DNA of 64,000 nt. Origin: 66-474 sp035281745 (GTDB lineage Bacteria; Pseudomonadota; Gammaproteobacteria; Xanthomonadales; Rhodanobacteraceae). The notes below the pieces were generated by a model. It saw only the letters and a list, made by a program, of their open reading frames with translations. It was not told the DNA's origin and did not search any database. Shown one piece after another: positions 59,977-64,000 of the stretch (the stretch's first letter is position 1; the number at the start of each line of letters is the position of its first letter). The position numbers and the translations under genes are program-made. The stretch covers positions 1-64,000 of the forward strand of contig DATEDI010000005.1 in the NCBI GenBank assembly GCA_035281745.1. The letters run 5' to 3'.

Positions 59977-61166
59977 AAACGATCGCGCGCAATTTTTGGT
60001 TGGCCGCAGTGCTGTCCGTTACGTTCATTGCCGTGCCTGCCTTTGCGCAGAACTCGATGCGAGGTATGGACATGTCGCAAATGCAACCTCCCGCAAAGGA
60101 GCCGGCAAAACCGGTCGCCAAGAAAAACCCGCACTCAACCAAGAGCAAGCAGGCGCAGCAACCTGCCGAGCATTCGATGTCGGGCACGGACATGTCGTCG
60201 ATGACGAACATGGCCATGCTGTCACCACAACCACAAGTGCCGGCCGGTACCCACACCCAACACGCAGGCTCGATGTCCGGCATGGACATGGACAAGGCGC
60301 CCATGCCGTACATGCCGATGCAGCCACCGCCCAACGTGACCGGCGAAATGCAGGTGCTCGACATCGGCTCGCAAATCGGCGTCCGGCCGGTCGTGCGCGG
60401 GCTCAATGGCGAGACCATGCAGATGGACATGCAGGGCATGCAGATGCAGGGCGGCAAGGCCCCACCGGATGCGCGCAGTGCGGATTATTCCGGCGGCGTT
60501 GGCTATGGCTCGACGCCCGGCCTGCACATGCTGGATGACGCGGCACTCGGAATGCTGTTGATCGATCGCCTCGAATACTTCGATGTCCGCAACGACAACG
60601 GTGTCGCGCTGGATGCGCAGGGCTGGTATGGCACCGATGCCAACAAAGTGTGGTTCAAGGCCGAAGGCGAGCGCAGCGCGGGACGCCTGCAAGATTTGCG
60701 TACCGAGGCACTCTGGGCCCACCCGATCGGCATCTACTGGAATACGCAACTCGGTGTGCGTCACGATTTTGGTGTCGGACCAGGTCGCACCTGGGCCGCC
60801 TTTGGCGTACAGGGGCTAGCACCGTACTTCTTCGATGTCGAAGCGACTTTTTACGTCGGCCAGGCTGGGCGTACCGCGTTTCGCTTCGAGTCGGAATACG
60901 AGCTACTGCTGACGCAGCGCCTGATCCTGCAACCGCGCTTCGAGATGAACCTTTACGGTCGCGACGACCCGCAACGCGGCATCGGTTCCGGTCTGTCCGA
61001 GGCCCAGGTCGGCGTGCGCCTACGTTACGAATTCACCCGCAAATTCGCGCCCTACGTCGGGGTGGAGTTTGAACGCAAGTTCGGGAAGACCGCCGATTTC
61101 GCACGCAACGCGGGCGAACCCGCTTTCGATCCGCGCCTGGTCGCGGGCATTCGTTTCTGGTTTTGA
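59973..61166 (+). CDS. copB: Copper resistance outer-membrane protein CopB
   Basis: A 397-aa outer-membrane protein of the CopB/PcoB family. A signal peptide covers about residues 1-25. A Met/Pro/Lys-rich region runs to about residue 170 (for example MSGTDMSSMTNMAMLSP and TMQMDMQGMQMQ). The C-terminal beta-barrel, about 200 residues, has LMIDRLEYF-like LLIDRLEYFDVRNDNGVALD, GIYWNTQLGVRHDFGVGPGR and the closing DPRLVAGIRFWF. It works with CopA. ATGA overlap with copA. Confidence 0.94.
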   Translation: MKTIARNFWLAAVLSVTFIAVPAFAQNSMRGMDMSQMQPPAKEPAKPVAKKNPHSTKSKQAQQPAEHSMSGTDMSSMTNMAMLSPQPQVPAGTHTQHAGSMSGMDMDKAPMPYMPMQPPPNVTGEMQVLDIGSQIGVRPVVRGLNGETMQMDMQGMQMQGGKAPPDARSADYSGGVGYGSTPGLHMLDDAALGMLLIDRLEYFDVRNDNGVALDAQGWYGTDANKVWFKAEGERSAGRLQDLRTEALWAHPIGIYWNTQLGVRHDFGVGPGRTWAAFGVQGLAPYFFDVEATFYVGQAGRTAFRFESEYELLLTQRLILQPRFEMNLYGRDDPQRGIGSGLSEAQVGVRLRYEFTRKFAPYVGVEFERKFGKTADFARNAGEPAFDPRLVAGIRFWF

Positions 61167-61177
61167 AGGAGCCTTCC

Positions 61178-62299
61178 ATGAAAAGACACACTGAACACGT
61201 TCTCGTCCTCGTTGCCGTGGCGGTCGTGGTCGCAATCGGGCTTGGCGTTTTCGTCTACTCGGGCATCTACAACATTGGTGCCGACGATCATCACACCAAG
61301 CCGGTGTTTGCGGTCCTGCAAACCTTGCGTAACCGCTCCATCCACGTGCGCTCGGACGACATCAAAGTGCCGAACCTCGACGATCCGCAATTGATCCTGA
61401 AAGGCGCCGGCCAGTACGCCGCGATGTGCACGGGCTGCCATTTGCGGCCGGGCCAGGAGAATTCGGAACTGCGCAAGGGCATGTATCCGCAACCGCCCAA
61501 TCTCTCCAAGGTGCACGTTGATCCACAGGACGCGTTCTGGATCATCAAGCACGGCATCAAGATGAGCGCAATGCCGGCCTGGGGACTGGATGGCAGCCAC
61601 GACGACCTGACCATCTGGAGCATGGTCGCGTTTATTGAAAAACTGCCCGGCATGACGCCCGAGCAATACAAGGCCATCGTCGCCAAGGCGCCGCCAGATG
61701 AGGACATGGATATGGACGGAGAGGGTGGCCACAGCCATGGTGGCTCCGCCAACGAAGACGCCCACGGTGCGGCCGACATGCCGGACATGCAGATGCCCGC
61801 CAAGCCCGAGTCCGGGCACAGCCACGCTGCGGCCGCTGCGGACGGGCATGATCACGAACATGCCGAGGCGGTTCCTGCGGTTGCGGCGCCATTGTCGATG
61901 GAAGGCATGAAAACGCAGGCGGTGCCGGCGGCCGAGGCGATGGCGAAGGCGTTCCAGTCGGCCCTGCAGCGCGGTGACCGCGCCGTCGTGCTGGCCTTGC
62001 TGGCGCCCGATGTCCGCATCAGTGAAGGCGGCCACACGCAGACACGCGATGAATACGCCAACGGTCACCTGGCCGAGGACATCGCCTTCCTGAAAACCGC
62101 GCGGATCACGCCGGTCTCGCTGGGCTCGATGCCGATGGGCAACACCGCCATGGTCGGCAGCGTGAGCGACATTCAGACCACGATCAAGGGCAAGCCGGCC
62201 ACACTGCGCAGCACCGAGTTACTCAACCTCAAGAAGGACGGCAAGGATTGGAAGATCGTGTCCGTCCGATGGCAATCTGCACCGGTATCGGGAGAATGA
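61178..62299 (+). CDS. Cytochrome c with His/Met linker and C-terminal NTF2-like domain
   Basis: A 373-aa protein with an N-terminal membrane anchor (LVLVAVAVVVAIGLGVFVYS), a cytochrome c domain with heme motif CTGCH (Cys84, Cys87, His88) and a likely axial methionine in KHGIKMSAMPAWGL, a His/Asp/Met-rich linker (about 180-245, e.g. EDMDMDGEGGHSHGGSANED), and a C-terminal SnoaL/DUF4440-like domain (AFQSALQRGDRAVVLALLAP). Such a fusion is unusual. AAGGAG precedes the ATG, 11 nt after copB. It may accept electrons from copper oxidation by CopA. Confidence 0.85.
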   Translation: MKRHTEHVLVLVAVAVVVAIGLGVFVYSGIYNIGADDHHTKPVFAVLQTLRNRSIHVRSDDIKVPNLDDPQLILKGAGQYAAMCTGCHLRPGQENSELRKGMYPQPPNLSKVHVDPQDAFWIIKHGIKMSAMPAWGLDGSHDDLTIWSMVAFIEKLPGMTPEQYKAIVAKAPPDEDMDMDGEGGHSHGGSANEDAHGAADMPDMQMPAKPESGHSHAAAAADGHDHEHAEAVPAVAAPLSMEGMKTQAVPAAEAMAKAFQSALQRGDRAVVLALLAPDVRISEGGHTQTRDEYANGHLAEDIAFLKTARITPVSLGSMPMGNTAMVGSVSDIQTTIKGKPATLRSTELLNLKKDGKDWKIVSVRWQSAPVSGE

Positions 62300-62853
62300 C
62301 CGTGAAGCGAATGAGCATCTCAGCCATGAATGCTAGAAACGTTTTGTTCGCAGCAATCGCCGTGGTTTCCTTCAGCGCGCTTGGTGCCTGCACCCAGCCC
62401 GTCGATGCGCAGCCCAGCCAGCCATCCTCCGCGACAATCCATGCCGCAACAGCAAGCTCACCGGACGCATCGCTTCCGGTCATGCTGGTACACAAAAGCG
62501 CTACATGTGGATGTTGCAGCGCGTGGGTCGACCATATGCGTGCTGCTGGCTTCAGCGTCGACGTGCGCGATGTCGACGATCTCGATCCGGTGAAGAGTCG
62601 CGTCGGCGTTCCGGCCGGCAAGGGCTCGTGCCATACCGCCGAAGTGGGCGGCTATTTCGTCGAAGGTCATGTGCCGGCGCTGGACATCAAGCGGCTTCTG
62701 GCTGAAAAGCCCGATGCCAAGGGCCTCGTCGCGCCGGGCATGCCGGCCGGCTCGCCGGGCATGGAGCTGCCTGACGGCCGCGTCCAGCCCTATGTTGTCG
62801 AGCTTGTTGCCCACGACGGCACCACTTCCGCCTTCGCTCACCACGCGTATTGA
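62296..62853 (+). CDS. DUF411 domain metal-binding lipoprotein
   Basis: A 185-aa protein of the DUF411 family. A lipobox ALGAC puts the lipid anchor at Cys32. The thioredoxin-like DUF411 part has LVHKSATCGCCSAWVDHMRA (Cys71, Cys73, Cys74), then KSRVGVPAGKGSCHTAEVGG with GYFVEGHVPALDIKRLLAEK. DUF411 proteins are common in copper loci and probably bind Cu(I). The start is the ATG at 62296 overlapping the previous stop, or 62311. Confidence 0.88.
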   Translation: MTVKRMSISAMNARNVLFAAIAVVSFSALGACTQPVDAQPSQPSSATIHAATASSPDASLPVMLVHKSATCGCCSAWVDHMRAAGFSVDVRDVDDLDPVKSRVGVPAGKGSCHTAEVGGYFVEGHVPALDIKRLLAEKPDAKGLVAPGMPAGSPGMELPDGRVQPYVVELVAHDGTTSAFAHHAY

Positions 62854-62898
62854 TACGCCGATCAACGTCAAGCCATTGCCGTTGTCACGGGAGGATGC

Positions 62899-64000
62899 AT
62901 GAACACCCACCATCACCACACGGGCGCCGACAACCACGGACATGGCATCCACCCCGGCGCGGGGACAACCGCGGTCGATCCGGTTTGTGGCATGCAGGTC
63001 GATCCCGATCAGACCGACCATCACGCCGAACATGATGGGGTAACGCATCATTTCTGCTCGGCGCGCTGTCTGGAACGCTTCGTGGCGGATCCGGCCAAAT
63101 ATCTGGCCCGGCGACCCGATGACGCCCCCGCGCAGGCACCGGCGGGAACGATGTATGTCTGCCCGATGCATCCGCAAGTGCGCCAGGACGGCCCCGGCAT
63201 CTGCCCGATCTGCGGCATGGCGCTGGAACCGGAAATGCCGGGACTGGACGATGAGGATCATCCTGAACTGCGTGATTTCAGCCGCCGCTTCTGGTGGACC
63301 TTGCCGGCGACGCTGGTGGTGCTCGTGCTGGCGATGTTCGGCCACTACTTCCCGCAGTTGCCGGTGGTTACGCGGACCTGGATCGAGCTGGTACTGACCA
63401 CACCGGTAGTGTTGTGGGCAGGCTGGCCATTCTTCGTCCGATGCGTGCAGTCGGTCCGCAACCTCAGCCCCAACATGTGGACCCTGATCGGCATTGGTGT
63501 CGGCGCCGCGTTCGGCTACAGCATCGTCGCCACCATCGCACCGGACCTCTTCCCCGAGTCGTTCCACGAACACGGCCGCGTGGGCGTCTACTTCGAAGCT
63601 GCTGCGGTGATCGTCTCGCTGACGTTGCTTGGCCAGCTACTCGAACTGCGTGCCCGCTCGAAGACCTCGACTGCCCTGAAGGCCCTGCTGGGGTTGGCGC
63701 CCAAGACCGCACGCCGCCTGCGCGACGATGGCGGCGAGGAGGATGTCGAGCTCAGTCACGTCCATGTCGGTGACCGCCTGCGCGTACGCCCCGGTGAAAA
63801 GGTGCCGGTGGACGGCGAAGTGATCGAAGGGCGCTCCCATGTCGACGAGTCGATGCTGACCGGGGAGCCCATCCCGGTCGATAAGACCATCGGCTCCAGC
63901 GTGATCGGCGCGACCCTCAACGGCACCGGCAGCCTGGTGATCCGGGCGGAGAAAGTCGGTTCGGCGACGGTGCTGTCGCAGATCGTGCAACTGGTCGCGC
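62899..64000 (+). CDS. Copper-translocating P-type ATPase (3' end outside window)
   Basis: The first 367 residues of a P1B-type ATPase (CopA/CopB/SilP type) that pumps Cu or Ag out of the cytoplasm. A His-rich N-terminus (MNTHHHHTGADNHGHG) is followed by a YHS-like domain (AVDPVCGMQVDPDQ, HHFCSARCLERF), a heavy-metal-binding domain (YVCPMHPQVRQDGPGICPIC, GMALEPEMPG), four membrane helices and the actuator domain with the TGE loop (Thr321-Gly322-Glu323). The CPx membrane motif and phosphorylation domain are cut off. GGGAGG precedes the ATG. Confidence 0.95.
   Translation, partial: MNTHHHHTGADNHGHGIHPGAGTTAVDPVCGMQVDPDQTDHHAEHDGVTHHFCSARCLERFVADPAKYLARRPDDAPAQAPAGTMYVCPMHPQVRQDGPGICPICGMALEPEMPGLDDEDHPELRDFSRRFWWTLPATLVVLVLAMFGHYFPQLPVVTRTWIELVLTTPVVLWAGWPFFVRCVQSVRNLSPNMWTLIGIGVGAAFGYSIVATIAPDLFPESFHEHGRVGVYFEAAAVIVSLTLLGQLLELRARSKTSTALKALLGLAPKTARRLRDDGGEEDVELSHVHVGDRLRVRPGEKVPVDGEVIEGRSHVDESMLTGEPIPVDKTIGSSVIGATLNGTGSLVIRAEKVGSATVLSQIVQLVA

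Larger units (their letters stand above)
19418..64000. mobile_element. Integrative and conjugative element (right end outside window)
   Basis: An island that carries, in order, a tyrosine integrase, ParA/ParB, a MobC-like protein and a MobP relaxase, a defence block, VirD4 and a VirB2-VirB11 (MPF-T) secretion system, RadC and metal-resistance genes. It begins directly after yicC, where gmk would be expected. The left boundary is approximate, between 19418 and 19527, and no repeat could be matched because the right end is not in the window. The metal cargo after about 49 kb may have been added later or belong to a second element. Gene content supports self-transfer; no transposase is present. 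Confidence 0.85.

Overview
The window is high-G+C DNA from a gammaproteobacterium, most likely order Xanthomonadales (Lysobacterales), perhaps Rhodanobacteraceae. Three things point there: an S-box SAM riboswitch in front of a metX-metB-hom operon, an rph-yicC block of the kind normally followed by gmk, and a copL-copA-copB copper locus of Xanthomonas type. The family placement is an inference from gene content; no 16S gene or tRNA is present.

Positions 1-19417 are chromosomal backbone. On the minus strand lie two tandem paralogous M20 metallopeptidases (the first cut by the window edge), a YceI protein, a VOC/PhnB protein, and a MarR-GST pair. On the plus strand follows the riboswitch-controlled methionine/threonine operon metX-metB-hom, whose genes overlap by 4 nt. 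Next come an APC permease, a small unknown gene, pepQ, and a long minus-strand run rph-rdgB-DUF559-hemW-CPXCG-DUF1631-PilZ. A small DUF559 cassette bounded by inverted repeats sits between rdgB and hemW. It supplies the last codons of rdgB and reads in frame into hemW. yicC (plus) closes the backbone.

From about 19.4 kb to the right edge the window is one integrative and conjugative element (ICE), or a composite of one, inserted after yicC where gmk would be expected. Its front end has a tyrosine integrase with arm-like repeats, a possible toxin-antitoxin pair with its own promoter/operator, AlpA, ParA-ParB, a terminator, a candidate oriT, a MobC-like protein and a MobP-type relaxase. A defence block follows on the plus strand: AbiEi-AbiEii, an unknown 260-aa protein, and a coupled group encoding a DUF2130 coiled-coil/nuclease-like protein, a SIR2-domain protein, a HerA-like ATPase and a KTSC protein. 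On the minus strand is a near-complete Ti-type (MPF-T) secretion system in canonical order virB2-virB3-virB4-virB5-eexN-virB6-virB7-virB8-virB9-virB10-virB11-virD4, then an LPD7 protein. The 55-aa VirB7-like lipoprotein was found by direct translation.

After a structured non-coding stretch and radC, the element carries metal-resistance cargo. There is a minimal mercury module (merR, a textbook MerR promoter, merC and a GDCCVxC protein, but no merA, merT or merP), then a cusCBAF efflux operon with overlapping genes, copL-copA-copB, a cytochrome c fusion, a DUF411 lipoprotein and a copper P-type ATPase cut by the right edge. The right end of the element and gmk are outside the window.

The best candidate for an undescribed system is the DUF2130-SIR2-HerA-KTSC group at 29.3-34.1 kb. 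SIR2-HerA alone is a known type of anti-phage pair, but translational coupling to a DUF2130 protein with zinc-knuckle, coiled-coil and PD-(D/E)XK-like parts, plus a KTSC partner, is an arrangement I do not recognise.
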